Origin: Dyadobacter crusticola DSM 16708
GTDB taxonomy: Bacteria; Bacteroidota; Bacteroidia; Cytophagales; Spirosomataceae
Assembly (NCBI RefSeq): GCF_000701505.1
Contig: NZ_KL370787.1
Location: 48,432-112,431, forward strand
Direction: 5' to 3'
DNA: 64,000 nucleotides
The position numbers were made by a program, and so were the translations under genes. Under the pieces are notes generated by a model, which was given only the letters and a program-made list of their open reading frames with translations, searched no databases and was not told the origin of the DNA. Positions 17,390 through 27,128 of the stretch are shown here, piece by piece (within the stretch, counting starts at the first letter, position 1; the number at the start of each line of letters is the position of its first letter).

Positions 17390-18070
17390 ATGAAAATTCT
17401 GATCATTTGCACAAACCACGCAAGCTACCCGACCAAACCGTCCAAAACAGGATTATGGCTGAGCGAGCTGACGCACTTCTACGATGTAATGATCAAACGG
17501 CGCGTCCTAATGGATTTCGCCAGCCCCGCAGGCGGCAATATTCCCATTGACGAGAGAAGCTTCGACCTGAAAGATGAATGCAATGCCCGTTACTGGCAGG
17601 ATAAGGATTTTCAGGACAAACTTCAAAATTCGCTTCGGCCAGAGCAGGTACACCCTTCCGACTACCGCCTTGTTTACTTCACAGGCGGCCACGGCGCAAT
17701 GTGGGACTTTACTGATAATGCTGCGTTACAGGACATAACCAGGTCCATTTACGAACACAACGGAATGGTGGCAGCAGTGAGCCACGGCGTTTCGGCGCTT
17801 TTAAATGTGAGGCTCTCTGATGGAACGCTGCTAATCCGGGACAAATACCTGACCGGCTTTTCAAACATGGAGGAAACCTTGATGAGCTTTGTCAGCGAGG
17901 TACCTTTTTATCTGGAAGACAAGCTCAGAGAAGGCGGTGCGCATTATACCAAAACCATGATCCCATTTATGGAATTCATTGAAATGGACGAGCGGCTGAT
18001 AACCGGACAAAATCCCGGCTCAGCTAAAAAGATTGCCTCAAAAGCGCTTGAAGAGCTCTTCGAAAAATGA
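17390..18070 (+). CDS. DJ-1/PfpI (Hsp31-like) protein with Ser at the nucleophile position
   Basis: The 226-residue protein has the Hsp31/YDR533C layout: SELTHFYDVM near residue 25, DFASPAGGNIPID near residue 42 and FTGGHGAMWDF (residues 98-107). The elbow is VAAVSHGVSALL, with Ser131 where the usual nucleophile Cys sits, next to His132. The codon is AGC at 17780-17782. Members with Cys act as glyoxalase-like or protease-like enzymes; this one may be catalytically altered. It ends one base before the convergent rmlC stop, with no room for a terminator. Confidence 0.88.
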   Translation: MKILIICTNHASYPTKPSKTGLWLSELTHFYDVMIKRRVLMDFASPAGGNIPIDERSFDLKDECNARYWQDKDFQDKLQNSLRPEQVHPSDYRLVYFTGGHGAMWDFTDNAALQDITRSIYEHNGMVAAVSHGVSALLNVRLSDGTLLIRDKYLTGFSNMEETLMSFVSEVPFYLEDKLREGGAHYTKTMIPFMEFIEMDERLITGQNPGSAKKIASKALEELFEK

Positions 18071-18622
18071 TCAGGCGCTGATCACCTTATCAGGAAAAAG
18101 CGATTTAAGTGTTGGTAGCACAAGATCTTTCTCGGATACATTGGGATTGGTAACACCCCAGTCAATGTTCAGATCAGGATCATTCCACAAAATCCCGGAC
18201 TCGGATTGTTTGTTGTAGATATTCGTGCATTTATAACTGAATATCGCATCTTCAACAGCAGCAAACCCGTGCGCGAAACCCTCCGGAATGTACGCGAAAT
18301 TGTTTTTATCCCCGCGCAGCTCAAATATCTCGTACTGCCCGAAAGTCGGCGAATCAGGGCGGATATCAACGGCAACATCCAGAACAACACCCGAGATTAC
18401 CCGCACCAGCTTACCCTGCGCAAACGGCTCATTCTGGAAGTGCAGCCCTCTCACAACACCTTTCTTCGAGAACGATTGATTATCCTGAACAAAGTGGGTC
18501 GGCAATCCAAGGTTCTCAAATAGCTGTTTGTTGAAAGACTCAAAAAACATCCCTCTTTCGTCTTCGAAAATGCGTGGGAAAATCTCAACTAAACCGGAAA
18601 TGGATGTTTCGCGAATATGCAT
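18071..18622 (-). CDS. rmlC: dTDP-4-dehydrorhamnose 3,5-epimerase
   Basis: The 183-residue cupin epimerises C3 and C5 of dTDP-4-keto-6-deoxyglucose on the way to dTDP-rhamnose. Visible marks are GVVRGLHFQ with catalytic His61, IPEGFAHGF near residue 112 and FSYKCTN with Tyr130. I chose the ATG at 18622: the frame runs on to 18814 but those residues cover the pyrF start and lack family similarity. No rmlA, rmlB or rmlD is next to it, so the gene stands alone here. Confidence 0.95.
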   Translation of the reverse strand: MHIRETSISGLVEIFPRIFEDERGMFFESFNKQLFENLGLPTHFVQDNQSFSKKGVVRGLHFQNEPFAQGKLVRVISGVVLDVAVDIRPDSPTFGQYEIFELRGDKNNFAYIPEGFAHGFAAVEDAIFSYKCTNIYNKQSESGILWNDPDLNIDWGVTNPNVSEKDLVLPTLKSLFPDKVISA

Positions 18623-18723
18623 GAAAATCTTGTTCTTAGTGATTATGGATGCGATCTTATTGTCAGGCAAATTTATGAATCTATTGTCAGACGTTGTAAT
18701 TTCGCCGCAATATTTCCCGAAAC

Positions 18724-19551
18724 ATGACTTATAAAGAATTGTCCGAGCAGATCGTGTCCAAGAAAACCTACCTCTGCGTGGGCCTGGATACTGACATCCG
18801 CAAGATCCCTTCACACCTTCAACAGAGCGTTGATCCGATATTTGAATTTAATAAACAGATCATCGACGCGACTGCCGACTACTGTGTTTCCTATAAACCA
18901 AACATCGCCTTCTACGAGGCACTCGGTGCAAAAGGATGGGAAAGTCTGCAAAAAACTTTGGACTACATCCCAAAATCGCATTTTACAATCGCAGATGCAA
19001 AGCGGGGTGATATCGGGAACACTTCGGGCTTGTACGCAAGAACATTCTTTAACCCAAGTTCCTCAGGTTTAAACTTCGACTCGGTTACCGTGGCGCCTTA
19101 CATGGGCAGCGACTCGGTGATCCCGTTTCTTGAATATGAAAATAAGTGGGTTATCCTTCTTGCATTGACTTCCAATTCGGGCAGCTCCGATTTCCAGCGG
19201 CTTGAAGTGAACGGCTCTGAATTGTTTGAGCGGGTTTTGAAAACCTCGCAGGAATGGGGCGGCTCCGACAAGATCATGTACGTAGTAGGCGCGACGCAGG
19301 CTTCGGAGTTTGAAAAAATTCGCACCATTGTCCCCGATCATTTTTTGCTTGTCCCCGGCGTGGGAGCCCAGGGCGGTAACCTGGAAGAAGTCTCGAAATT
19401 TGGAATGAACAAAAATTGCGGCTTGCTCGTCAATGCATCGAGGAGTATTATTTACGCAGGCAGCGACAAGGATTTTGCACAAAAGGCCAAACAGGAAGCG
19501 CAATCCATTCAACAAGAAATGGAGGCTTATCTTGATCTTTACTGCAAGTAA
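18724..19551 (+). CDS. pyrF: Orotidine 5'-phosphate decarboxylase, long type
   Basis: The 275-residue enzyme makes UMP from OMP. The catalytic segment is DAKRGDIGNT (residues 91-100) with Lys93 and the flanking Asp91 and Asp96. The substrate-side pieces are LCVGLDTDIRKIP (residues 17-29), KPNIAFYEALG (58-68) and VPGVGAQGG near residue 212. The length and DAKRGDIGNT pattern match the group 2 form rather than the short E. coli form. It is divergent from rmlC and 44 bases before lysA. Confidence 0.95.
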   Translation: MTYKELSEQIVSKKTYLCVGLDTDIRKIPSHLQQSVDPIFEFNKQIIDATADYCVSYKPNIAFYEALGAKGWESLQKTLDYIPKSHFTIADAKRGDIGNTSGLYARTFFNPSSSGLNFDSVTVAPYMGSDSVIPFLEYENKWVILLALTSNSGSSDFQRLEVNGSELFERVLKTSQEWGGSDKIMYVVGATQASEFEKIRTIVPDHFLLVPGVGAQGGNLEEVSKFGMNKNCGLLVNASRSIIYAGSDKDFAQKAKQEAQSIQQEMEAYLDLYCK

Positions 19552-19595
19552 AACCCTGTTATTCAAATCACGAAATCCTTTTTATAGCTAATTCA

Positions 19596-20825
19596 ATGCA
19601 AGTCGCAGAACAAAATACATTCTCAATTCAGAACATTGATCCGGTGGAACTTCTGAATACTTACGGAAGTCCGCTTTATTTATACGACGGCGGCACGATC
19701 CGCCGGAAAGCTGCTGAGCTGCAGGAAGCATTTGCAGGCGTGAACATGAAGATCAAGTATGCGTGCAAGGCGAACACAAACCTTGCTATCCTTCGCCTGA
19801 TGCGATCTATCGGCGTAGAACTTGATGTGGTATCACCCGGAGAGCTGGAAATGGGGTTGATCGCCGGCTACACAGCCAGCCAGATCACTTTCACACCAAG
19901 CGGCGTACCATTTGAGGAAGTCAAAGCAGCGGTTGATGCCGGGGCGATTGTAAACGTGGACAGTATCCCCCTGCTGGAATGGTTTGGACAAACTTATGGA
20001 AATACCAAACCTTGCCTGATCCGTATAAAGCCCAATGTAGCTGCGGGCGGCAACGCGAAAATTATGACTGCACACGCAGATTCCAAATTTGGAATTTCTG
20101 TGCTGCTGTTGGACCAGATATTGGAAGTGGTTAAAAAATACGATATCAAAATCATCGGTTTGCACCAGCATACCGGATCTGATATCAAGGATGCAGAGCC
20201 TTTTCTGAAAGTGGCCGATATCCTTTTTGAAACTGCAAAACACTTTCCCGATCTTGAAGTGATTGATTTGGGTGGCGGATTTAAAGTCTCCTATCTGCCT
20301 GGCGACGCTGTAACTGATATGGCGCTTTTGGGCAAAAACATTTCCGAGCGTTTTCAGAACTTCTGCAAAGAATATGGCCGCGAGCTGCAACTTTGGTTTG
20401 AGCCCGGTAAATTCCTTGTGAGTGAATCGGGTTATTTATTGGTAAAAACAACTGTGGTGAAAGAAGATCCGGCCCGCAATTTCGTACATGTGGATTCGGG
20501 ACTTAATCACCTGATCCGCCCGATGATGTACGGTTCTTACCACCACATCCTGAACATTTCCAATCCAAATGGGGATCCTAAAAAGTACAATGTAGTGGGC
20601 TACATTTGCGAGACAGATACATTTGCAAGCGATCGTGAACTGCCCGAAGTGCGTCCCGGCGACGTACTTGCATTCCTGAACGCCGGTGCTTACGGAATGA
20701 CGATGAGCTCAAACTACAACGCACGTATCAGGCCCGCCGAAGTACTGATCGACAATGGGGAGGCAAAACTCGTAAGAAGGCGGGAAACGCTGGACGACCT
20801 GCTGAAAACACAAACTGACCTATAA
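19596..20825 (+). CDS. lysA: Diaminopimelate decarboxylase
   Basis: The 409-residue fold III PLP enzyme makes lysine from meso-diaminopimelate. Lys58 in KYACKAN binds PLP. The phosphate and substrate parts are HQHTGSDIKD (near residue 188), DLGGGFKVSYLPGD, and the CETDTFASDRELPE and GAYGMTMSSNYN segments that supply the second-subunit Cys and Tyr. It ends with a clear terminator. It follows pyrF by 44 bases and might be cotranscribed. Confidence 0.95.
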   Translation: MQVAEQNTFSIQNIDPVELLNTYGSPLYLYDGGTIRRKAAELQEAFAGVNMKIKYACKANTNLAILRLMRSIGVELDVVSPGELEMGLIAGYTASQITFTPSGVPFEEVKAAVDAGAIVNVDSIPLLEWFGQTYGNTKPCLIRIKPNVAAGGNAKIMTAHADSKFGISVLLLDQILEVVKKYDIKIIGLHQHTGSDIKDAEPFLKVADILFETAKHFPDLEVIDLGGGFKVSYLPGDAVTDMALLGKNISERFQNFCKEYGRELQLWFEPGKFLVSESGYLLVKTTVVKEDPARNFVHVDSGLNHLIRPMMYGSYHHILNISNPNGDPKKYNVVGYICETDTFASDRELPEVRPGDVLAFLNAGAYGMTMSSNYNARIRPAEVLIDNGEAKLVRRRETLDDLLKTQTDL

Positions 20826-20840
20826 GGGATTTATAAGAAC

Positions 20841-20868
20841 GAAAGCTGCTCCGAAACGGGCAGCTTTC
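20841..20868 (+). terminator. Terminator of lysA
   Basis: GAAAGCTGC (20841-20849) pairs with GCAGCTTTC (20860-20868) over a 10-base loop, followed by ATTTTG. Confidence 0.7.
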
Positions 20869-21044
20869 ATTTTGCCCAAGCTGCTGCAATCAAAGAGTGG
20901 ATTTCAGAATAAAACACCAGCTCCATTGACAGAATGTCTGCTTTTTACATTGTTTTGAATTTTTAATGCCAAAATTTCCGGTTCTGTATTCCGGCACATG
21001 ATTTTTCGTAACCAGGTAGTATCAATTACAACGAAATCAACGCC

Positions 21045-23648
21045 ATGAATTTTAACCAATATACCATCAAAGCGCAGGAGATTATTCAGCACGCTGCGCA
21101 AATGGCACAGGGCAATCAGCAGCAAGCGATTGAAACCGGCCACGTGCTGAAATCGATTTTGGAAGAGGATCCTAACACTTCCTTATTCCTGCTCAACAAA
21201 TTGAATATCAGTCCGGAGGTTTTAAACACCAGGCTGCAAAAGATACTGGACGGCTATCCCCGCGTGAGTGGAGGCCAGCCTTATCTTGGCAATGATATGG
21301 CAGCAGCCAGTGGAAAAGCACAGAACTACCTGAAAGAATTTGGCGACGAATTCATCAGTATAGAGCTGCTGCTACTGGGTATCCTGAGCGGAAAAGATGC
21401 CACAGCCAACCTGATGAAGGAGCTGGGATTTGATGAGAAGAAGCTGATCAATGCAATCAAAGAACTTAGAGGAAAAAACAACCCCGTGAAAGATCAAAAT
21501 GCAGAAGCTAAATACCGGTCTCTGGAGCGGTACAGCAAGAATTTGAACGAACTAGCGAAAGCCGGTAAAATTGACCCGGTGATTGGCCGCGACGAGGAGA
21601 TCAGGCGCGTTTTGCAAATATTAAGTCGACGTACCAAAAACAACCCGATCCTGCTGGGTGAGCCAGGTGTTGGTAAAACTGCGATCGTGGAAGGTCTGGC
21701 ACAAAGAATTGTTCAGGGCGATGTCCCAGAAAACCTTAAATCCAAAACCATTGTGTCGCTGGATATGGGACTTCTGATCGCCGGTGCCAAGTACAAAGGT
21801 GAGTTTGAAGAACGATTGAAGGCCGTGATCAAAGAGGTAACTGATTCCGAAGGAGAAATCGTGCTCTTCATCGACGAGATACATACCCTGATCGGTGCAG
21901 GTGGCGGCGGGGAAAGCGCAATGGACGCAGCAAACCTGCTGAAACCAGCTCTTGCAAGAGGCGAGCTGCACGCAATCGGCGCCACTACCTTAAAAGAGTA
22001 TCAGAAGTATGTGGAGAAAGATAAGGCGCTTGAACGCCGCTTCCAGGCAGTAATGGTAGACGAGCCTAATATCCCCGATGCAATCAGCATTTTGCGGGGT
22101 ATCAAGGAAAAATACGAGCTGCACCACGGTGTCCGCATTCAGGACGACGCGGTGATCGCTGCCGTAGAGCTTTCAAACCGTTATATCAGCGACCGCTTTT
22201 TGCCCGATAAAGCTATTGACCTGATGGACGAAGCCGCTTCCAAATTGCGGCTTGAAATGGACAGCGTCCCAGAAGAGCTCGACGAACTGAACCGCCGCAT
22301 TATGCAGCTGGAAATCGAGCGTGAGGCGATCAGGAGAGAAAATAACAAGGATAAGGAAACTGTATTGAACAGGGAAATTGCCGATCTCAGTGAAGAACGG
22401 AATACCTTGAAGGCACAATGGGAGAATGAAAAAGGGAAGGTCAACGAGGTAAGAACATTGAAAGAGCAAAGTGAGCAGTTGCGCCTCGAAGCGGAACAGG
22501 CTGAACGCGCCGGAGATTTTGGAAAGGTAGCGGAGATACGTTACGGCCGGATCCCCGAAGTACAGCAGAAGCTGACCGAGCTTCAAAATTCCGAAAGTGC
22601 AGAAAGCCTGATGCAGGAAGAGATCAGGCCCGAAGATATCGCCGAGGTAGTAGCGAAATGGACTGGTATTCCCGTAAGCAAAATGCTCCAGAGCGACCGC
22701 GAGAAGCTACTCCAGCTGGAAGCGCATTTGCATCAGCGTGTAGCCGGACAGGAGGAGGCGATCGGGGTGGTATCTGATGCAGTCAGAAGAAGCCGCGCCG
22801 GTTTACAGGATGCCAAGCGCCCGATAGGTAGCTTCCTTTTCCTCGGACCGACCGGTGTTGGTAAAACAGAGCTGGCAAAAACGCTGGCCGAGTACCTGTT
22901 CAACGACGAGAATGCAATGGTGCGCATTGACATGAGCGAGTACCAGGAACGCCACGCCGTAAGCCGGCTGGTGGGTGCGCCTCCGGGATATGTGGGTTAC
23001 GATGAAGGCGGCCAGCTCACCGAAGCAGTTCGCCGGAAACCTTACAGCGTGATTTTGCTGGATGAGATTGAAAAAGGGCATCCTGATGTTTGGAACATCC
23101 TGCTGCAGGTGCTGGACGAAGGCAGGCTGACTGATAATAAAGGTCGTGTCGCGAACTTTAAGAACACGATCATTATCATGACTTCCAACATCGGCAGCCA
23201 CATCATACAAGAGAAGTTTGCCGAAGATGAAGGCTGGAACCACACACTTGTGGTGGAAGAAGCCAAACAGGCGGTACTTGACCTGCTGAAAGCTTCGGTG
23301 CGACCCGAGTTCCTGAACAGGATTGACGAGATTGTACTGTTTGAACCTTTAACATTGAAAAATATTCGCAAAATTGTAGATATCCAGTTCAAAGGAATTC
23401 AACGGATGCTGCAGGAGCAGGGAATCACATTGGAAGCTACCGACGAAGCTTTAACGAAGCTCGGCGAAGACGGTTTTGATCCCGCATTCGGCGCCCGTCC
23501 GCTAAAACGCGTCATGCAGAGAAGAATCCTGAACGAACTGTCAAAAGGGATCCTGAGCGGCGAGGTAGCGAAGGATGCGGTGATTATGATGGAGCTGAAT
23601 TCACACGGTGAACTGGTCTTCGAAAACGTCGGCGGTGTCGAGATCTAA
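21045..23648 (+). CDS. clpB: ClpB disaggregase
   Basis: The 867-residue AAA+ hexamer works with DnaK to resolubilise protein aggregates. An N domain (residues 1-140) is followed by NBD1 with Walker A GEPGVGKTA near residue 205 and Walker B EIVLFIDEIHTL. The M-domain coiled coil spans roughly residues 400-520 and marks ClpB rather than ClpA or ClpC. NBD2 has GPTGVGKTE near residue 603 and SVILLDEIEKGH. A MARKED R-x-R GARPLKR lies near the C-terminus. It has its own terminator and no heat-shock box that I could identify. Confidence 0.97.
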   Translation: MNFNQYTIKAQEIIQHAAQMAQGNQQQAIETGHVLKSILEEDPNTSLFLLNKLNISPEVLNTRLQKILDGYPRVSGGQPYLGNDMAAASGKAQNYLKEFGDEFISIELLLLGILSGKDATANLMKELGFDEKKLINAIKELRGKNNPVKDQNAEAKYRSLERYSKNLNELAKAGKIDPVIGRDEEIRRVLQILSRRTKNNPILLGEPGVGKTAIVEGLAQRIVQGDVPENLKSKTIVSLDMGLLIAGAKYKGEFEERLKAVIKEVTDSEGEIVLFIDEIHTLIGAGGGGESAMDAANLLKPALARGELHAIGATTLKEYQKYVEKDKALERRFQAVMVDEPNIPDAISILRGIKEKYELHHGVRIQDDAVIAAVELSNRYISDRFLPDKAIDLMDEAASKLRLEMDSVPEELDELNRRIMQLEIEREAIRRENNKDKETVLNREIADLSEERNTLKAQWENEKGKVNEVRTLKEQSEQLRLEAEQAERAGDFGKVAEIRYGRIPEVQQKLTELQNSESAESLMQEEIRPEDIAEVVAKWTGIPVSKMLQSDREKLLQLEAHLHQRVAGQEEAIGVVSDAVRRSRAGLQDAKRPIGSFLFLGPTGVGKTELAKTLAEYLFNDENAMVRIDMSEYQERHAVSRLVGAPPGYVGYDEGGQLTEAVRRKPYSVILLDEIEKGHPDVWNILLQVLDEGRLTDNKGRVANFKNTIIIMTSNIGSHIIQEKFAEDEGWNHTLVVEEAKQAVLDLLKASVRPEFLNRIDEIVLFEPLTLKNIRKIVDIQFKGIQRMLQEQGITLEATDEALTKLGEDGFDPAFGARPLKRVMQRRILNELSKGILSGEVAKDAVIMMELNSHGELVFENVGGVEI

Positions 23649-23673
23649 AACTTGAAATAATTACATTCACTAG

Positions 23674-23698
23674 GAGCGGCTTGCGAGCCGCTCTTTTT
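23674..23698 (+). terminator. Terminator of clpB
   Basis: GAGCGGC (23674-23680) pairs with GCCGCTC (23687-23693) over a 6-base loop, followed by five T. Confidence 0.85.
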
Positions 23699-23862
23699 GT
23701 TTTTGCCCAGTGCGGAATGTAGAAGCGCATTTCCCCACCTGGGTAGCACAAGCGTCGCCGTACATCCTGAAACGTAAGCAGAAGCTATACTTCCATTCTG
23801 GCATAATTTTTGTGCAATTTAATAGTTGAATAATCTAACCCTTTGATCCACATCATCATTCC

Positions 23863-24414
23863 ATGTTACAGCCGCTCAATTCAATCAAAGTCGCAATTCT
23901 CGTTGCTGACGGATTCGAACAGGTCGAGATGACCTGTCCCAGAAAAGTCCTAGATAAAATGGGAGCCACAACCCATTTAATTTCTCCGAACAAAGACAAT
24001 GTACGGGGATGGAGTCATCTCGATTGGGGTGAAAAATACAAGGTAAACGTGCCACTGCAGCTTGCCCGCCCTGAGTACTATGATGCACTCCTGATCCCAG
24101 GCGGGGTAATGGGAACGGACATTCTGCGGGTGAATCAAAAAGCAATTGAATTTGTCCGGTCTTTCTTTGTAAATGGAAAACCAGTAGCAGCTATCTGCCA
24201 CGGTCCGCAGATCCTGATCGATGCAGATGTGGTGATCGGCCGCACACTTACCTCTTACGTTTCCATCCGCCACGACCTGGAAAATGCCGGGGCTATCTGG
24301 ATAGACCAGGAAGTGGTAACTAACAATGGACTGGTAACAAGCCGGACCACCGACGACCTTTCCGCATTCACAAGCGCAATGATCAAGGAATTCAACCTGG
24401 AATTCCATCAATAG
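23863..24414 (+). CDS. DJ-1/PfpI family protein with intact Cys
   Basis: The 183-residue protein is of the PfpI/YhbO class. It has Cys112 and His113 in AAICHGPQILID, Glu22 near EQVEMT, and the LLIPGGVMGTD segment. Such proteins act in deglycation or stress protection, though activity is debated. It differs from the family at CPRKVL (residues 25-30), where most members have a Pro-x-x-x-Leu pattern after EqvE. It is a monocistronic gene with a terminator just after it. Confidence 0.9.
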   Translation: MLQPLNSIKVAILVADGFEQVEMTCPRKVLDKMGATTHLISPNKDNVRGWSHLDWGEKYKVNVPLQLARPEYYDALLIPGGVMGTDILRVNQKAIEFVRSFFVNGKPVAAICHGPQILIDADVVIGRTLTSYVSIRHDLENAGAIWIDQEVVTNNGLVTSRTTDDLSAFTSAMIKEFNLEFHQ

Positions 24415-24438
24415 CATTCATTAGCAAGCTATAACCGC

Positions 24439-24465
24439 AAAGCATTCCGCCAGGGATGCTTTTTT
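24439..24465 (+). terminator. Terminator of the PfpI gene
   Basis: AAAGCATTCC (24439-24448) pairs with GGGATGCTTT (24453-24462) with one G-T pair and a 4-base loop, followed by T residues. Confidence 0.8.
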
Positions 24466-24523
24466 ATTTCCATTTACGGTCAAAGTTGTAATCTTTGCGC
24501 ACCAATCAAGTACGCAATTGCTC

Positions 24524-26020
24524 ATGTCCGTTGTTTCTCTCCAAAACGTTTCCGTTCGAAAATACGATACCGAAGTTCTATCTGCTATTAACTGGAATAT
24601 TGAATCTGGTGAAAACTTGGCGATTATCGGGCCTAATGGCGCGGGCAAAACGATTCTGCTTGAAGTAATTGCAGGCAAATGGCCGGTACTATCCGGGAAG
24701 ATCAGCTACGGGTGGAGCGAGCCGCTCCGCGAGACGGTGGAACTTGCATCCAATGATTACTCTTTCAACCGCATTGTAAATGCAGGCGCTGAATACTACC
24801 AGCAGCGCTTCCACGCCTATGAAGCTGAACGGGCACCTACATTGCGGGCGGTTTTAACAGATCAGCTCAGACCCGTCGGTACTATCGATGAAAAATCCGT
24901 TCAGCTAAAACCTTCCTCCATCAGCGACGAAGAACTGCAAAGAGTGGCAGAATTACTTTCACTGACGCATTTACTGGACCACCCTTTTGTGACATTATCA
25001 AATGGAGAGACCAGAAGAATGCTTTTGGCAAAATCACTTTTAAAAAAGCCTAAGTTACTGCTGCTCGACAATGCATTCAGCGGCCTCGATGTGCATTCAA
25101 GAGAAGTGCTGCGCAATGCGTTAACGCAGCTTTCGCAGCAAGGTGTTTCCATTATCATGGCGACCACAGCAACCGAGATCCCGCCTTGTATTACCCACGT
25201 GTTGGAATTGCAAGGAGGTAAAATTGTCGCGAAAACGCCTGCGGCAGACTTTCATGTAAACACTTCCGGACAGTCCCAGCCCAAACCAACGATTGAAAGT
25301 CTGGCTGCATTCGGCTCACCAGCATTTACAGACTTCCAGCACGCATTTGATCTGAGGAATATCCGGGTTAAATATGGTTCAGATTTGATCCTTGATAATG
25401 TCAGCTGGAAAGTAGCCAAAGGAGAAAAGTGGGCTTTGTCGGGAGCAAACGGCTCAGGAAAATCTACATTGCTGAGCATTATCACAGCGGATAACCCGCA
25501 ACGTTTCGCAAATGATTTTGATCTGTTTGACAAAAAACGCGGCGGCGCAGGCGCTTCTATCTGGGATATCAAGCAAAAGATCGGGCATGTTTCACCGGAA
25601 CTGCATTTGTATTTTCCACGCAACACAACTGTTTTCAAAACCATTGCTTCAGGTTTTTTCGATGCAACGGGCGTATTTTTCAAGAAGCTGACGGAGTTAC
25701 AAATCCAGCGGGTGCACCAGGTCGCAGAGCTGCTGCACGTAGGACAACTCGTAGAGAAGGATTTTTCTCAGCTATCAAAAGGTCAGCAAAGAATGGTACT
25801 GTTGGCGCGGGCGCTTGTTAAAAATCCGCCTCTGCTCATCCTCGACGAACCTTGTCAGGGATTGGATAGTGAGGCGATCGAATATTTCAAGTCGGTGGTA
25901 GATGCTGTTTGCGATACCCCCGATCGAACGTTGATCTACGTCTCGCATTACACACATGAAATTCCTTCCTGCGTCACCCGGTTTATCAAACTCGAAACGG
26001 GGATTGTTGTCGCGGGCTAG
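24524..26020 (+). CDS. Tandem ABC ATPase (ModF/PhrA-like), soluble
   Basis: The 498-residue protein is two ABC ATPase domains with no membrane segments. Domain 1 has Walker A GPNGAGKT (residues 36-43), signature LSNGETRRML and a Walker B that reads LLLLDNAFSGLD, where Asn183 replaces the catalytic Glu. Domain 2 has GANGSGKST, signature LSKGQQRM and intact LLILDEPCQGLD. This asymmetry means one composite site may bind but not hydrolyse ATP. The start is ATG 24524; an upstream TTG in frame at 24518 is less likely. A poor -7 box (AATCTTTG) lies at 24491-24498. Confidence 0.9.
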   Translation: MSVVSLQNVSVRKYDTEVLSAINWNIESGENLAIIGPNGAGKTILLEVIAGKWPVLSGKISYGWSEPLRETVELASNDYSFNRIVNAGAEYYQQRFHAYEAERAPTLRAVLTDQLRPVGTIDEKSVQLKPSSISDEELQRVAELLSLTHLLDHPFVTLSNGETRRMLLAKSLLKKPKLLLLDNAFSGLDVHSREVLRNALTQLSQQGVSIIMATTATEIPPCITHVLELQGGKIVAKTPAADFHVNTSGQSQPKPTIESLAAFGSPAFTDFQHAFDLRNIRVKYGSDLILDNVSWKVAKGEKWALSGANGSGKSTLLSIITADNPQRFANDFDLFDKKRGGAGASIWDIKQKIGHVSPELHLYFPRNTTVFKTIASGFFDATGVFFKKLTELQIQRVHQVAELLHVGQLVEKDFSQLSKGQQRMVLLARALVKNPPLLILDEPCQGLDSEAIEYFKSVVDAVCDTPDRTLIYVSHYTHEIPSCVTRFIKLETGIVVAG

Positions 26021-27069
26021 TCTGTAAAACCTTTTTTCAGATTCATAACAATGGAGAGCGAGCTGCTGCCGAAACCCGGCACATACTGCGCACGACCATA
26101 AGAGACTTCAAACCGTTTGACCCTGAGCCAGAGTCCGAAAGAGAAACCCGCCAATGCAGCCTTGTCAGACAGCCTCAGTTCCTGCCTTCTCAAATGATCA
26201 TAACCCAGTAACAACCTGAAATTTTTGTGTATCAATGCCTCGGCGCCTAGTGACAGGTGCCGGCCCAGCTTTTCGGCAATACCTGCTTTTTTGGGCAGCT
26301 TGTTTCCATTGATATCATAAGTGTAGAAAAGCGCCGGATCGTTGTAAACCATGTCAAACCGGTTAAGATGATGCGCAGTCAGCGAAATCCTGACGGGCAT
26401 ATACTCCGGCTTGAATGTAATTCCCGCCCGGATATCCAATGGTAAAACCGGATCCGTGGCTCCATTATAGTTTTGTTTCAGAAAGCCCATGTTTTTGACA
26501 GCAAACCCGACCGTAAAATCCTCGCGCGGGTGCCTGAACAATGCACTCCAGTCGAAAGCAGCGCCCCAGGTCTGGTAAGTTTCCACAGCAGCACCCACCA
26601 GCTTGACGGTACCACCTACTGTAAAAGCACCTACGGTGTGCCCATATCCTGCCGAAATCCCGTAATCTGCCGCCCGGAACTCCCCTATTACATTCCCCAG
26701 ATCATCCGTTTCCTGCATTGTACCATAATTCAGGTATTGCAGCCCAACTGCCCAGGTACCATCGGACTTGCCCGCCCCGTGTGCATACGCGAGGTTCAGG
26801 AACTTGGTGTCGGCCAGATACGGCATCAGGTTTACCGATGCATTGTCGTTTTTCGAAGAATCCAGTAAGGCAGGATTTTGGAGAAAAAGAGCGGGATCGT
26901 TGCCTGAGGCTGTGAGATGATGCGTACCAAGCGCGGTACTTTTTGCCTGTGAAGGAAGAACAAGAAAGTCAAGCCGGCTTTTTCCACCAGCTGGCTGCGC
27001 GTTTGCGGCCCATTGAATCAACAGAAAAAATAATGCAAGCAGATAAGCCCCGCATCCAGTCGCCCTCAT
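26017..27069 (-). CDS. porQ: Type IX secretion system protein PorQ
   Basis: The 350-residue protein has a signal peptide (cleavage near AANAQ, residue 25) and the PorQ pattern: SRLDFLVLPSQAKSTALGTHHLTASGND, then FLQNPALL, LAYAHGAGKSDGTWAVGLQY and repeated amphipathic strands of an outer-membrane barrel. PorQ is part of the attachment complex that fixes cargo of the type IX system to the surface lipopolysaccharide in Bacteroidota. The other T9SS genes are not in this window. The stop overlaps that of the convergent ABC gene by 4 bases. A TACATTTG box lies at 27129-27136 on the minus strand. Confidence 0.9.
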   Translation of the reverse strand: MRATGCGAYLLALFFLLIQWAANAQPAGGKSRLDFLVLPSQAKSTALGTHHLTASGNDPALFLQNPALLDSSKNDNASVNLMPYLADTKFLNLAYAHGAGKSDGTWAVGLQYLNYGTMQETDDLGNVIGEFRAADYGISAGYGHTVGAFTVGGTVKLVGAAVETYQTWGAAFDWSALFRHPREDFTVGFAVKNMGFLKQNYNGATDPVLPLDIRAGITFKPEYMPVRISLTAHHLNRFDMVYNDPALFYTYDINGNKLPKKAGIAEKLGRHLSLGAEALIHKNFRLLLGYDHLRRQELRLSDKAALAGFSFGLWLRVKRFEVSYGRAQYVPGFGSSSLSIVMNLKKGFTD

Positions 27070-27128
27070 AAGTCAGTAGAATTTCCCGAATCAGTAAAAT
27101 GCCGCTATATTTATAATCCGTTCAAAAA

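Noticed and set aside
18623..18814. 64-residue N-terminal extension of rmlC
   Set aside because: It lies over the pyrF start on the other strand and has no epimerase similarity.
20926..20957. TTGACA and TACATTGTTTTG in the clpB upstream region
   Set aside because: Spacing and the -7 match are off, and the distance to the start is about 90 bases, so I could not support a promoter.
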